Shown here in pieces: positions 17,584 through 26,561 of a stretch of 64,000 nucleotides of DNA. The notes under the pieces were generated by a model that made no database searches, was not told where the DNA came from, and saw only the letters and a program-made list of their open reading frames with translations. The position numbers and the translations under genes were made by a program. The stretch is taken from NCBI RefSeq assembly GCF_002234595.1, contig NZ_NMUL01000013.1:1-64000 (forward strand), written 5' to 3'. Every line of letters starts with the position of its first letter. The first letter of the stretch is position 1. The DNA comes from Amycolatopsis vastitatis (GTDB lineage Bacteria > Actinomycetota > Actinomycetes > Mycobacteriales > Pseudonocardiaceae).

Positions 17584-18417
17584 TCAGTCGCGGAGGTACG
17601 AGAGCAGCCGCAGGATCTCCAGGTACAGCCAGACCAGCGTCGTCATCAGGCCGAACGCGGTGTACCAGGCCCACTTCGACGGCAGGCCCTCGCGGATCAT
17701 CCGGTCGGCCTGGTCGAAGTCGAGCAGGAAGCTGAACGCCGCGATGCCGATGCAGACGATGCTGAAGATGATGGCCATCGTGCCGCCGCCGCGCAGCGGG
17801 TTGAAGCCGAAGGCCAGCGAGCTGATCAGGTTGAACAGCATCAGGACCGCCGCACCGACGACGGCGCCGACGATCCACTTGGTCAGCTTGGGCGTGACCT
17901 TGACCGCACCGGTCTTGTAGACGACCAGCATGCCGACGAAGACACCCACGGTGCCGATGATCGCCTGCAGCGCGATGCCGGGGTAGATCACCTCGAACAC
18001 GCCGCTCAGCGCCCCGAGGAACAGGCCTTCGGCGGCCGAGTACGTCAGCGTCAGCGCCCCGCTGGGCTTCTGGCGGAAGATGATCACCAGCGAAATGACG
18101 AGGCCGACGATCAGGCCGCCGACCATCGCGCCGATGAGCGCGCCGGACAGCCGGCCGGTCTCGGACAGCTGGACCTGCGCCCAGATCGCCGTGATCACCC
18201 CGAAGAGCAGCGCAGTGCCGAGCGACAGCCCCGTCTTGACGACGACGTCGTCGACGGTCATCGGGCGGTCGCCCTCACCGGAGGCGGCCCGGCCCGGACC
18301 GTACCCCGGCACGCCGCCCTGGGGTTGGTTGAAGCCCACCGGGGGCCCGTACTGCCCATATGTCTGGGTTCCGCCGCCGGGCAGGTTGCGGAACGCCGGG
18401 TTGCTACTGGAACGCAC
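17584..18417 (-). CDS. Bax inhibitor-1/YccA family membrane protein
   Basis: 277 residues: a cytoplasmic N-terminal ~85 residues with Gly/Pro/Tyr, then seven hydrophobic helices. It has the family features LIGAMVGGLIVGLVIS, SAAEGLFLGALSGVFE, and a C-terminal acidic region (FDQADRMIREG). BI-1/TMBIM proteins are pH-sensitive calcium-leak channels in characterised members; the bacterial role is uncertain. GTG 18417 has an excellent AGGAGG at 5 nt. In M. tuberculosis the homologue Rv1072 lies next to the fadA3-cbs-metB block in the same relative orientation, so this marks the edge of the conserved segment. Confidence 0.85.
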   Translation of the reverse strand: MRSSSNPAFRNLPGGGTQTYGQYGPPVGFNQPQGGVPGYGPGRAASGEGDRPMTVDDVVVKTGLSLGTALLFGVITAIWAQVQLSETGRLSGALIGAMVGGLIVGLVISLVIIFRQKPSGALTLTYSAAEGLFLGALSGVFEVIYPGIALQAIIGTVGVFVGMLVVYKTGAVKVTPKLTKWIVGAVVGAAVLMLFNLISSLAFGFNPLRGGGTMAIIFSIVCIGIAAFSFLLDFDQADRMIREGLPSKWAWYTAFGLMTTLVWLYLEILRLLSYLRD

Positions 18418-18491
18418 CTGATCCTCCTGGATCTGCTGCTTCGTGGATCATCGCTGCATCGGGTTCAACGACCGCCGGGGACGCGCGGTTC

Positions 18492-18521
18492 CCGTCGAGT
18501 AAAGACCACTTTACTCGACGG
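18492..18521. promoter_or_regulatory. Perfect dyad in divergent promoter region
   Basis: A 13-bp perfect inverted repeat (CCGTCGAGTAAAG, loop ACCA, CTTTACTCGACGG) lies between the divergent BI-1 gene (start 18417) and the surface-protein gene (start 18736), within a 318-nt gap. Its AT-rich core (AGTAAAG/CTTTACT) stands out from the GC-rich surroundings. An operator or an mRNA structure is possible; it is not near any gene end, so a terminator is unlikely. Confidence 0.5.
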
Positions 18522-18735
18522 CGGGACGGCCGCCTCGGATGACACGGTAAGCGACAGAGGTCACGACCGTTCGGCGACAGCCACCCGAAGAGCGGTACAC
18601 AGTTTTTCCTCTTGGCGCAACGCTCACTTCGCGTGCTCGGACGTTCACCGGATGCGCGTCGGGGATTTGATCAGTCGTGTGACCTGCAGAGACGCGCGGG
18701 CGCTGCCGCGCGTCGAACGAAGGAGCATGGACATC

Positions 18736-20199
18736 ATGGGGTGGTCACCACGCCCGCGCGCGGGTGCTCGCGCGCTCACCGGACTCCTCGCCGCGGCCCT
18801 GCTCGGCACGCTTTCCGTGACGGCCGGCGCCGCCCCGGCCGCGGCCGCCGTCCAGGAAGGCATCGGGCACCACGTCGGGGGCCAGGACGGCCACGACGAC
18901 AAACAGGTCTGGCTGGGGTCGTACGTCGTCGGCGGGCAGCAGGTGTTCTGCGTGAGCTTCCTGCTCCGGGCGCCGGACACCGACCAGCAGTACAAGCCCG
19001 GCGACGAGCTGCTCACGAAGTGGGGCACGAAGCTGCCCGCCGACCAAGCCGCGAACATCTCGTACCTGCTGCTGCGCTACGGCGGCACCAAGAACCCGGA
19101 CGAGGCGACCGCGCTCGCGCACCTGCTGCACTCGTGGACCGCGCCGCCGCGCACGACGGCCGACCTCAACCCGGGCCTGTCCGCGGACAAGATCGCCTAC
19201 GACGCGCGGGGGCACCTCGACTTCATGCAACGCAACTTCCGGGCCGCGGCCGACGCCGTCGAGCGGCTGAAGACGGACGCCGAAACCAACCGCGGGCCGT
19301 GGACCGCTTCGGTGACCACGCCCAAGGGCGCCCAGCACCTCGGCGAAGCGGCCGAGTGGACCGCCACCGTGAAGAACGCCCACGGCAAAGGCGTCCCGGG
19401 CGTCGCGGTGAAACTGACGGCGACCGCCGCCACCTTCGACGGTGAGAAGGCGGACAGCGCCGCGGGCAACGCGAGCCCGCAGGCCGCCGCGAAGGACGTC
19501 ACGCTCAAGACCGCCGCCGACGGCACCGTGCGCGTGAAGCTGACTCCGACCGGCGACCGGCCGAAGCTGGTGGCCTCGCTGTCCGCGCCGGCCGACCGGC
19601 CTTACGTCCGGCTGCCGATCGACACCGACGTGCAGCGCGTGGTCTCCACCGGCGGGGAGAAGGAACTGACCGCCCAGGGCGTCGTCAACGTCGCCAAGCC
19701 CGGCAAGGTCCAGGTGACCAAGACGGACGCGAAGACCGGCGCGGGCGTCGGCGGTGCGGTCCTGCGGATCACCGGCAAGGACAAGACGTCCGCGGCGCTC
19801 GACCAGGACGGCAAGCCGCTCACCGGGGCCGACGGCAAGCCCGCGGTCGTCACCACCGACGGCAAGACCGGCGGTGTGACGGTCGAGAACCTCCGCGCCC
19901 CGCAGGAGATCTGCGTCGTCGAGGCGAGCCCGCCGCCGGGGTACACGAACGCCTACGACCCGCAGAACCCGCCGTCGGCGTGCGGCACCCTGCAGCCGGG
20001 CGAGACGCTCGCGCTGACCGTGACGAACAAGCCGAACGAGGTCCCGCGCGCGATCCCGGCCGGCGACCAGCCGGTCGCGCGGGCGCAGGGTGTCGTCGAG
20101 ACGAGCTACTCCGTGCCGGGCCTGGCCGGGCTCGGCCTGCTCGTGCTGCTGGCGGCCGGGCTGATCGGCGTCGCCGCGCGGCGAGCGTCCCGGCGGTAA
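18736..20199 (+). CDS. Surface protein with thioester-like and SpaA-like domains
   Basis: 487 residues: Sec signal peptide (1-~38, ending AAPAAAA), an N-terminal domain with VFCVSF (Cys72) and helices ISYLLLRYGG resembling a thioester domain, and Ig-like beta domains (about 190-300). A SpaA/CnaB-like domain follows (VQVTKTDAKTGAGVGGA ... ICVVEASPPPGY ... LTVTNKP). A C-terminal hydrophobic helix and RRASRR tail complete a cell-wall anchor layout. I see no LPxTG or LAxTG; the pre-helix sequence is SYSVPGLAG. The usual TQxxxW Gln of thioester domains is also not apparent. ATG 18736 is 10 nt past AGGAG; ATG 18727 is only 1 nt away. The class F sortase starts 5 nt downstream and is its likely partner. 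Confidence 0.75.
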   Translation: MGWSPRPRAGARALTGLLAAALLGTLSVTAGAAPAAAAVQEGIGHHVGGQDGHDDKQVWLGSYVVGGQQVFCVSFLLRAPDTDQQYKPGDELLTKWGTKLPADQAANISYLLLRYGGTKNPDEATALAHLLHSWTAPPRTTADLNPGLSADKIAYDARGHLDFMQRNFRAAADAVERLKTDAETNRGPWTASVTTPKGAQHLGEAAEWTATVKNAHGKGVPGVAVKLTATAATFDGEKADSAAGNASPQAAAKDVTLKTAADGTVRVKLTPTGDRPKLVASLSAPADRPYVRLPIDTDVQRVVSTGGEKELTAQGVVNVAKPGKVQVTKTDAKTGAGVGGAVLRITGKDKTSAALDQDGKPLTGADGKPAVVTTDGKTGGVTVENLRAPQEICVVEASPPPGYTNAYDPQNPPSACGTLQPGETLALTVTNKPNEVPRAIPAGDQPVARAQGVVETSYSVPGLAGLGLLVLLAAGLIGVAARRASRR

Positions 20200-20204
20200 C
20201 CGGC

Positions 20205-21017
20205 GTGGCGAACCACGGCGGCGACTGGCAGGGCGAGGACTGGTTCGTCGACGAATGGCACCGGGGCATCGGCTGGGCGGCCGTCGACGTCGAGCCGCCC
20301 GGCGGCGCCCCGGATCCGCCCGCGCCGAAGCCCGGGCGGCGCCGGCTGCTCGCCGGCTTCGCCCTCGGCGCGGCGACGGTGCTCGCCGTGCAGTTCGGCC
20401 CCACCGTGCTCACCGCGCCACCTGTGGTCGTGACCGGCACGGCGTTGCCCGCCGCGGGGGCGGCGGGAGCCGCGGCCCCGGTGCCGTCCCCATCCCCGAC
20501 GGCCACCGCTCCCGCGCCTGGAGCCGCGCCCGCCGCGCAGACGCCGTCATCGGCCGGGCCACCACCGTCCCCGCCGCCGCAGCGGCCGGGGACCGTCCGG
20601 CTGCCCGCCGGCGGGACGGCGACGCTGGTGCGCAAGGACCTCGGCCCGGGCGGCGAGCTGCCGGTGCCCACGGACCTCGGGCAGGCGACGTGGTGGGGCG
20701 CGTCACTCGACGCGGCGGGCGGGGCGAGCGTGTTCGCCGGCCACGTGAACTGGCGGGGCGCGACCGGGCCGTTCGCCGAGCTGTGGAACGCCAGGATCGG
20801 CACCGATGTGACCATTGTGGACAGTTCGGGCAAGACGTGGCGGTACCGGATCTCGCAGCTGGTCACGGTGCACAAGAGCGACCTGGCCGCCCGCGCCGAC
20901 TACCTGTTCGGCCCGTCCGGCCCGCACCGCGTGGTGCTGGTGACGTGCGGCGGCCGCTGGGTCGGCGGATCGGACGGCTACGAGGAGAACCGCGTCGTCA
21001 TCGCGGACCCGGCCTAA
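20205..21017 (+). CDS. Class F sortase
   Basis: 270-residue transpeptidase. A cytoplasmic N-terminus and one transmembrane helix (about 46-66) are followed by a ~60-residue Pro/Ala/Ser linker and the sortase beta-barrel. Catalytic residues are H180 in VFAGHVNW, C248 in VLVTCGG and R263 in ENRVVI. Class F sortases are the actinobacterial short-barrel group that attach surface proteins to peptidoglycan. GTG 20205 is 5 nt after the stop of the surface-protein gene, so the two are co-transcribed and probably translationally coupled. It should anchor that protein and could also serve distant substrates, such as the LANTG protein at 49668-50822, though LAxTG is usually handled by class E. Confidence 0.88.
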   Translation: MANHGGDWQGEDWFVDEWHRGIGWAAVDVEPPGGAPDPPAPKPGRRRLLAGFALGAATVLAVQFGPTVLTAPPVVVTGTALPAAGAAGAAAPVPSPSPTATAPAPGAAPAAQTPSSAGPPPSPPPQRPGTVRLPAGGTATLVRKDLGPGGELPVPTDLGQATWWGASLDAAGGASVFAGHVNWRGATGPFAELWNARIGTDVTIVDSSGKTWRYRISQLVTVHKSDLAARADYLFGPSGPHRVVLVTCGGRWVGGSDGYEENRVVIADPA

Positions 21018-21119
21018 GTTACTCGTGGGTAACATCACGTTTCGAACCGGTGGTCGTGCGCCTCCGCATGCAGCAGAATGCCCAGGGTCAGGGCTGTGGG
21101 AGCGAGAGGTGTGAGGAAG

Positions 21120-23114
21120 ATGGCGACGTTCTTGGTGACCGGGGCGACCGGACTGATCGGGCGTCACTTCACCCGGCTGCTGCTTTCCCGTCCCGACGAC
21201 GACCGCGTGGCACTCGTCGTGCGCGCGTCTTCGCGGGCCAAGCTGGCCGCGCTGGTCGACCAGTGGCCGCACTCCGACCGCGTCACGCTCGTCACCGGCG
21301 ACCTCGCCGAGCCGCTGCTCGGCGTGTCCGAAGCCGACCGCGACGAGCTGCGCGGCAGCGTCGACCACGTCGTGCACCTCGCGGCCCTCTACGACCTCAC
21401 CGCCGACGACGAAGCCAGCGTCAAGGCCAACGTCGACGGCACCCAGGCCGTCGTCGACCTGGCCGCGGACCTGCGCGCGGGCTGCCTGCACCACGTGTCG
21501 TCGGTGGCCGTCGCGGGCGACCACGAAGGCGTCTTCACCGAGGAGATGTTCGACGCCGGCCAGCGGCTCGTGACGCCGTACCACCGGACCAAGTTCGAGG
21601 CCGAGAAGATCGTCCGCGAGCAGGAGCGGGTGCCGTGGCGGGTGTACCGGCCCGCCGTCGTCGTCGGGCACTCCGAGACCGGCGAGATGGACAAGATCGA
21701 CGGCCCGTACTACCTCTTCCCGGCGATCAACCGGCTCGCCGGGCTGCCGGACGTGCTGCCGCTCGTCGGCCCGGACCTCGGCGACACCAACATCGTGCCG
21801 GTCGACTACGTCGCCGAAGCGCTGCTGGAGCTGGTGGTCAAGCCGGGGCTCGACGGCCACGCGTTCCACCTGGTCAACCCCGAGCCGCAGCCGGTCGTCT
21901 CGGTGTACAACGCCTTCGCGAAGGCCGCGGGCGCACCGACCATCACCGTCCAGCTGGGCGAAGGCATTTCGAAGCGGATCGTCGGGCTGGTCAAGCTGAC
22001 CGAGCACATCCCCGGCGTCACCATCGCCCGCGACGCCGTGATGGAACGGTTCGGCATCCCGCCGGTGCTGCTGGAGACCATGGCGTTCCCGTCGGTGTTC
22101 TCCTCGGCCGAGACGCGCAAGGCCCTCGCGGGCACGGTCGACGTGCCGCGGCTGGAGGAGTACGCGCCGACGCTGTGGCGCTACTGGCGCGAGCACCTCG
22201 ACCCGTTCCGCGCGCGCAAGCACGGCCCGCGCGGCGAGCTGGACGGCCGCCGCGTCATCATCACCGGCGCGTCGTCCGGCATCGGCCGCGCGACGGCGTT
22301 GAAGGTGGCGGCCGCGGGCGGTGTCCCGCTGCTCGTCGCGCGGCGGCAGCACGAGCTGGAAGAGGTCCGCGACGAGATCGTCGCCGCCGGCGGCACGGCG
22401 TCGGTCTACCCGGCCGACCTCACCGACGAAGACTCGGTGCACAAGGCCGTCGACGCGATGCTGGCCGAGCACGGCCGGATCGACATGCTCGTCAACAACG
22501 CCGGCCGGTCGATCCGCCGGTCGATCAAGCTGTCCTACGACCGGATGCACGACTACGAGCGCGCGATGGCGATCAACTACTTCGGCGCCGTCCGGCTGAT
22601 CCTCGCGGTGCTGCCGCACATGTCGGAGCGGAAGTTCGGGCACATCGTCAACGTGTCGTCGATCGGCGTCCAGGGCATCGCGCCGCGCTTCTCGGCGTAC
22701 GCGGCGTCGAAGGCGGCGCTGGACTACTTCTCGCGGATCGCGGCGACCGAGACGCACGGCGACGGGATCACCTTCACCACGATCCACATGCCGCTGGTGC
22801 GCACGCCGATGATCCGCCCGACGAAGATCTACGACGCGTTCCCGACGAAGTCGCCGGAACAGGCCGCGGACATGGTGATGAAGGCGCTCGTCGAGCGGCC
22901 GAAGCACATCGGCACCCCGGCCGGGCAGGCGATCGGGGTGGCGTACACGCTCACGCCGGGGCTCACCGACGCGATCGCGTACCAGGGTTTCCGGATCTTC
23001 CCGGATTCGACCGCCGCGGGCGGTTCGGGCGAACTCAAGATCGGACGTGGCGAGAAACACCTCTCGCGCGCGGCGATGGCCTTGGCGCGGCTTTCGCGCG
23101 GATTCCACTGGTAA
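21120..23114 (+). CDS. Fatty acyl-CoA reductase/SDR fusion, AcrA1-like
   Basis: 664 residues with two Rossmann domains. The N-terminal part (1-~360) has VTGATGLIGRHF and YHRTKFEAEK (extended-SDR, thioester-reductase-like). The C-terminal classic SDR (about 375-600) has ITGASSGIGRAT, NNAGRS, the catalytic Ser in VNVSSIG and YAASKAALD. This arrangement is that of mycobacterial AcrA1 (Rv3391), implicated in reducing acyl-CoA to aldehyde/alcohol in lipid or wax metabolism. ATG 21120 is preceded by GAGAGGTG and AGGAAG. Monocistronic, 102 nt after the sortase gene. No C-terminal signal; soluble or membrane-associated. Confidence 0.83.
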   Translation: MATFLVTGATGLIGRHFTRLLLSRPDDDRVALVVRASSRAKLAALVDQWPHSDRVTLVTGDLAEPLLGVSEADRDELRGSVDHVVHLAALYDLTADDEASVKANVDGTQAVVDLAADLRAGCLHHVSSVAVAGDHEGVFTEEMFDAGQRLVTPYHRTKFEAEKIVREQERVPWRVYRPAVVVGHSETGEMDKIDGPYYLFPAINRLAGLPDVLPLVGPDLGDTNIVPVDYVAEALLELVVKPGLDGHAFHLVNPEPQPVVSVYNAFAKAAGAPTITVQLGEGISKRIVGLVKLTEHIPGVTIARDAVMERFGIPPVLLETMAFPSVFSSAETRKALAGTVDVPRLEEYAPTLWRYWREHLDPFRARKHGPRGELDGRRVIITGASSGIGRATALKVAAAGGVPLLVARRQHELEEVRDEIVAAGGTASVYPADLTDEDSVHKAVDAMLAEHGRIDMLVNNAGRSIRRSIKLSYDRMHDYERAMAINYFGAVRLILAVLPHMSERKFGHIVNVSSIGVQGIAPRFSAYAASKAALDYFSRIAATETHGDGITFTTIHMPLVRTPMIRPTKIYDAFPTKSPEQAADMVMKALVERPKHIGTPAGQAIGVAYTLTPGLTDAIAYQGFRIFPDSTAAGGSGELKIGRGEKHLSRAAMALARLSRGFHW

Positions 23115-23219
23115 CTCTGCGTTTCAAGGGTGCGGCCAATCCGGCGACACGGCGACACGTGTTGGTGATTCGTTAAGCCGGACGGCGGAGGCGGCGGGTG
23201 CCCGGGTACGGTCGGGCGC

Positions 23220-24419
23220 ATGGTTCCTGAGCGCGACCCCGCCGCAACCGCCCTCAACGGCCTCCTCCCCCTTCGTCGTGAGTACACCCAGGCCTGGCAC
23301 GGTTTCGACCGCAACGAGGTCCGGCAATACCTCGACCACATCGAAGCCCAGCTGCGCCGGGTGCTCAGCGAGCGCGACGCCGCGGCGGCGCAGGCCGCGG
23401 CCGCGAAGCGCGAAGCCGAGTCCGTCCGGCAGCAGGTGGCTGCCCTGGAAGCGCGCATCGAGGAGCTGAAGAAGCCGCCGGAGCGGCTCGAGGACCTCGA
23501 CGAGCGGATGCAGCGCACGGTCACGCTCGCCCAGGCGCGCGCGGACGAGATCATCAAGCGCGCCGAGGCCGCCGCGGAGAAGACGTGGGCGTCGTCGACC
23601 GAGGCGTCGAAGAAGCTGCGTGAGCGGTACACGAAGCTGGTCGAGGAACTGGACAAGCAGGCCGACCTGCTGCACTCCGAGCACGAGAGCGCGCTGGCGG
23701 AGACGCGGGCCGAGGTGCAGCGGCTGACCGTCGAGGCGGCCCAGCGGCGCGAGCTGCTGGACAACGAGGCGGAGCGGAAGCGGCGGAAGATCGAGCGCGA
23801 GTTCGAGGCGACCCAGTCGGCTCAGCGGGCGTCGCTGGAGAAGCACATCGCCGACCAGCGCACGGCGAGCAAGAACCAGGCGGAGCGCCGGATCGCGGAG
23901 GCGACGGCCGAGGCGAAGCGGCGTCTCGACGAAGCGACGGCGGAGGCCAAGCGCCGGCTCGACGAGGCGACGACCCAGGCGGCCCAGCGCACGACGGTGG
24001 CCAACCGCAAGGTCGAGCGGCTGGCGGAGATCCGCGAGCAGGCGCGCAAGAGCCTGGCGATGGCGGAGGACATCCTCAACCGCAGCGAGACGCAGCTCGC
24101 GACGCTGCCGGAGGAAGCGGTGATCTCCCAGGCGTCGAAGCTGGTCGGCGGCGACGCGGACGCGGAGTCGGCCACGACGCCGGCCGCGCCGGTGGTCCCG
24201 GTGGTCCAGCCGTCGATCCCGGCCTCGATGAAGGCTTCGGTGAAGGCGGCTGCTCCGGCTTCGGCTCCGAAGCCCGCGCCTCAGGCAGCGAAGGCGACTC
24301 CGGCGCCGAAGCCGGGCAATGCACCCGCGAAGCAGAACGGCCCGGCGACCAAGCCGGCGAACGGAAACGGCAACGGCGCGAAGCCGCTCTCCCCGACGGG
24401 GAGCAAGCCGGGTTCCTGA
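23220..24419 (+). CDS. DivIVA-like coiled-coil protein
   Basis: 399 residues. The N-terminus (QAWHGFDRNEVRQYLDHIEAQ) matches the membrane-binding DivIVA/Wag31 domain. Then ~270 residues of almost uninterrupted coiled coil follow, with an internal 13-residue tandem repeat (AEATAEAKRRLDE, then EATAEAKRRLDEA; about 23895-23975). A Pro/Ala/Lys-rich disordered tail of ~85 residues closes the protein. DivIVA-type proteins mark curved membrane and organise polar growth in actinomycetes; this long-tailed paralogue is not Wag31 itself, which lies in the division cluster. It may recruit partners at the hyphal tip (inference). ATG 23220 opens the frame; the 105-nt gap upstream shows no hairpin. Confidence 0.72.
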   Translation: MVPERDPAATALNGLLPLRREYTQAWHGFDRNEVRQYLDHIEAQLRRVLSERDAAAAQAAAAKREAESVRQQVAALEARIEELKKPPERLEDLDERMQRTVTLAQARADEIIKRAEAAAEKTWASSTEASKKLRERYTKLVEELDKQADLLHSEHESALAETRAEVQRLTVEAAQRRELLDNEAERKRRKIEREFEATQSAQRASLEKHIADQRTASKNQAERRIAEATAEAKRRLDEATAEAKRRLDEATTQAAQRTTVANRKVERLAEIREQARKSLAMAEDILNRSETQLATLPEEAVISQASKLVGGDADAESATTPAAPVVPVVQPSIPASMKASVKAAAPASAPKPAPQAAKATPAPKPGNAPAKQNGPATKPANGNGNGAKPLSPTGSKPGS

Positions 24420-24438
24420 CCCGGTCGCGAGGCCGTCT

Positions 24439-24480
24439 GAGCAGCCCCCGTTTTCCACGCTACCGGTGGGCACCGACAGT
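24439..24480. repeat. Dispersed intergenic repeat A, copy 1
   Basis: Shares with 43068-43105 the pattern GAGCAGCCCC(C)GTTTTCCA, then (C/T)GCTA(C/T)CGGTG and (G/A)GCACCGACA. The inner CGGTG/CACCG forms a small hairpin. Both copies are intergenic, so this looks like a dispersed element rather than part of a gene. Confidence 0.6.
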
Positions 24481-24511
24481 TTCGGGCTCGCGCAAGACGG
24501 GTGCCCAAGCG

Positions 24512-24560
24512 CCCCAATGTGGCGTTCGGTGCGTCCAACGCACCCAACGCCACATTGGGG
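24512..24560. repeat. 23-bp-stem hairpin repeat (CCCCAATGTGGCGTT type)
   Basis: Arms 24512-24534 and 24538-24560 are complementary over 23 bp with one mismatch and a 3-nt loop. They begin CCCCAATGTGGCGTT and end AACGCCACATTGGGG. It lies between the convergent coiled-coil and amidase genes, 5 nt from the amidase stop, and can act as a bidirectional terminator. I recall similar CAATGTGGC hairpins scattered in Amycolatopsis genomes. Confidence 0.8.
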
Positions 24561-24564
24561 TAGT

Positions 24565-25890
24565 TCAGTTGCGCGCCGTGCGGGGCCAGGGGTTGGCCGA
24601 CTCCAGCTGGGCCGCCAGGCCCAGGAGCAGTGACTCGCCGCCTTGCCGCGCCACCAGCTGGACCGACGTCGGCAGGCCCGACACCGCGGACCGGCCGATC
24701 GGGACCGTGATCGCCGGGTAGCCCGCCAGGTTCCACTGGCCCGTGAAGCCGGCCAGACGCGTCGACGGCACGACGTTCGACAGCCAGCGGCGCTCGTGCC
24801 AGCGGCCCGCCTTCACCGGCCAGTGCGACAGCGTCGGCGTCATCAGGATGTCGTGCGACGCGAAGAACTCCTCCGCCCGCGACAGCCAGCGCTGCCGTGT
24901 GCGTTCGCGGATCAGGCCCGCTCGCTGGATCCACCGGCCCGCCCGGACGTGCGCCCGCGTCCGGCGTTGCAGACGGCCGAAGTCGAAGTCCTCGGCCTGG
25001 GCTGCCGGGCCCGCCAGCCAGCGGGCCGTCATGCCCAGGACCATCGATGCCGGGTACTTCGGTGCTGCCGGAGACACCACGTGACCGGCGGACGCCAAGA
25101 GGCCTGCCGCGGTGGAGACCGCCGCCACCAGCTCCTTCGGTACCGGCGTGTGCAGCAACGGCACCGTCGTCGACATCCCGATGCGCACAGCCGACGGCGA
25201 TGGCACCGAAGCCAGCGAAGGCACGTCCGCCAGCACCGAGAGCAGGACCGCCGCGTCGGCGACCGTCGTGGCTAGCGGACCGTGCACCGACATGCCGAAC
25301 CAGCCGCCTTCGCGCAGCAGGTCCGCGCCCGGCTTCAGCCCGACCAGCCCGCACATCGCCGCCGGGAGGCGGATCGAGCCCAGGCCGTCCGAGCCGTGCG
25401 CCAGCGGGACCAGGCCGGCCGCCACCGCCGCCGCGCTGCCGCCGGACGAGCCGCCCGAGGCGTACGTCGGGTCCCACGGGTTGCGGGCGATGCCGTCCGG
25501 GGTGTCGGTCATCGGCCAGATGCACAGCTCCGGCACGCGCGTCAGGCCGACCAGGACCGCGCCGGCGGCCCGCAGCCGCGCCGCGATCACGCCGTCCGAA
25601 TCCGCCGGGGACGACGGGCCCGCGAGTGAACCGTGCGAAGCGAACTCGCCCGCGATCTCCGTGACGTCCTTGACCGCGACGGGCACCCCGGCCAGCGGCA
25701 GCGACGCGAGGTCGAGCCGTGCGGCGACTTCCCCGGCCTCCTTCAGCGCCTCCTCGGCCCGCACCCGGCGGAACGCGCCCACGACGCCGTCCGCCGCCGC
25801 GATCCGGTCGAGCGCCTCCTGCACGACGTCCACCGGGTCGAGCTTCCCGGCCCGGACGGAAGCCGCGATGTCCACTGCGGTCAGCACCAT
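24565..25890 (-). CDS. Amidase (amidase signature family)
   Basis: 441-residue amidase-signature hydrolase. The Ser-cisSer-Lys triad is visible: K74 (VAVKD), cis-Ser at S148/S149 (SGGSSGGSAAAV) and nucleophile S172 (SDGLGSIRLPA). It is not GatA in context (no gatB/gatC beside it) and the substrate cannot be read from sequence; aryl or aliphatic amides are typical. No signal peptide, so cytoplasmic. ATG 25890 opens at the family start MVLTAVDIAASV. Monocistronic, ending at the large hairpin and diverging from nothing close: the LuxR gene upstream on the same strand is 48 nt away. Confidence 0.87.
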   Translation of the reverse strand: MVLTAVDIAASVRAGKLDPVDVVQEALDRIAAADGVVGAFRRVRAEEALKEAGEVAARLDLASLPLAGVPVAVKDVTEIAGEFASHGSLAGPSSPADSDGVIAARLRAAGAVLVGLTRVPELCIWPMTDTPDGIARNPWDPTYASGGSSGGSAAAVAAGLVPLAHGSDGLGSIRLPAAMCGLVGLKPGADLLREGGWFGMSVHGPLATTVADAAVLLSVLADVPSLASVPSPSAVRIGMSTTVPLLHTPVPKELVAAVSTAAGLLASAGHVVSPAAPKYPASMVLGMTARWLAGPAAQAEDFDFGRLQRRTRAHVRAGRWIQRAGLIRERTRQRWLSRAEEFFASHDILMTPTLSHWPVKAGRWHERRWLSNVVPSTRLAGFTGQWNLAGYPAITVPIGRSAVSGLPTSVQLVARQGGESLLLGLAAQLESANPWPRTARN

Positions 25891-25938
25891 GATCGGGACA
25901 CTAGCCCACCGAAAGGTGACAGTGGCAACAAAAACGTC

Positions 25939-26541
25939 TCAGATGGCGCCCGCCCGCAGCGCGTAGGCGACGGCGTGGGCGCGGTTGTTCAGGCCGCACC
26001 GCGTCATCAGGCCGTAGAGGACGTTCTTCACGGTCCGCTCGGAGTAGCACAGCTTCGCCGCGATCTCCTCGGTCCCGAAGCCCTCGGCGACCAGCCGCAG
26101 CACGTCGCACTCGCGGGCCGCGAGCCCGGACAGCGTGAGCCCGTTCGGTTCCAGGACGTCCTTGCGCATCCGCTGCACCTGCGCCAGCAGCGCGCCCTGC
26201 AGCCGCGGCGGCAGGTTCGCCGTGCCGTCACCCGCGGCGAGCACCGCCGTCACCAGCTCGGCGCCGCCCGTCTCGCGGCGCGGCAGGATCGCCACCACCC
26301 CGCACTCCAGCGCCGCCATCAGCTCGCTCTCGCGGAAGTGCTCGACGACCAGCACGACGTGGGACGCCTTGGCCGCGCGGATCTGGCCCAGCACCGCCTC
26401 GGTGACGTGGTCCTCCATCACCAGCAGCACGTCCGGCACGAGGTCGGTGACCCGGACGTCCGGATGCGTTTCCAGGAGGCTCACCGCGCCGGCCTGCGTG
26501 ATCGGGTCCGAGGCGAGGACACTCACTTCGACGGGCTTCAT
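25939..26541 (-). CDS. Orphan LuxR-type regulator (atypical receiver), paralogue 1
   Basis: 200 residues. The C-terminal ~65 residues are a LuxR/GerE helix-turn-helix (LAARECDVLRLVAEG, SERTVKNVLYGL). The N-terminus has a receiver-like pattern (SDPITQAGAVSLLETHP), but the strand where the phospho-acceptor Asp should sit reads DVLLVMED, with no clear Asp-x-x-M/L-P motif. So phosphorylation is doubtful. No histidine kinase is adjacent. Its C-terminus is strongly alike to the protein at 38718-39296 (both contain KLCYSERTVKNV and HAVAYA(L/V)RAG), which makes them paralogues at the two edges of this block. Phased CTTCACG repeats lie just upstream of both. Confidence 0.8.
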   Translation of the reverse strand: MKPVEVSVLASDPITQAGAVSLLETHPDVRVTDLVPDVLLVMEDHVTEAVLGQIRAAKASHVVLVVEHFRESELMAALECGVVAILPRRETGGAELVTAVLAAGDGTANLPPRLQGALLAQVQRMRKDVLEPNGLTLSGLAARECDVLRLVAEGFGTEEIAAKLCYSERTVKNVLYGLMTRCGLNNRAHAVAYALRAGAI

Positions 26542-26561
26542 GATTGCAGTGTGGACCGGGG

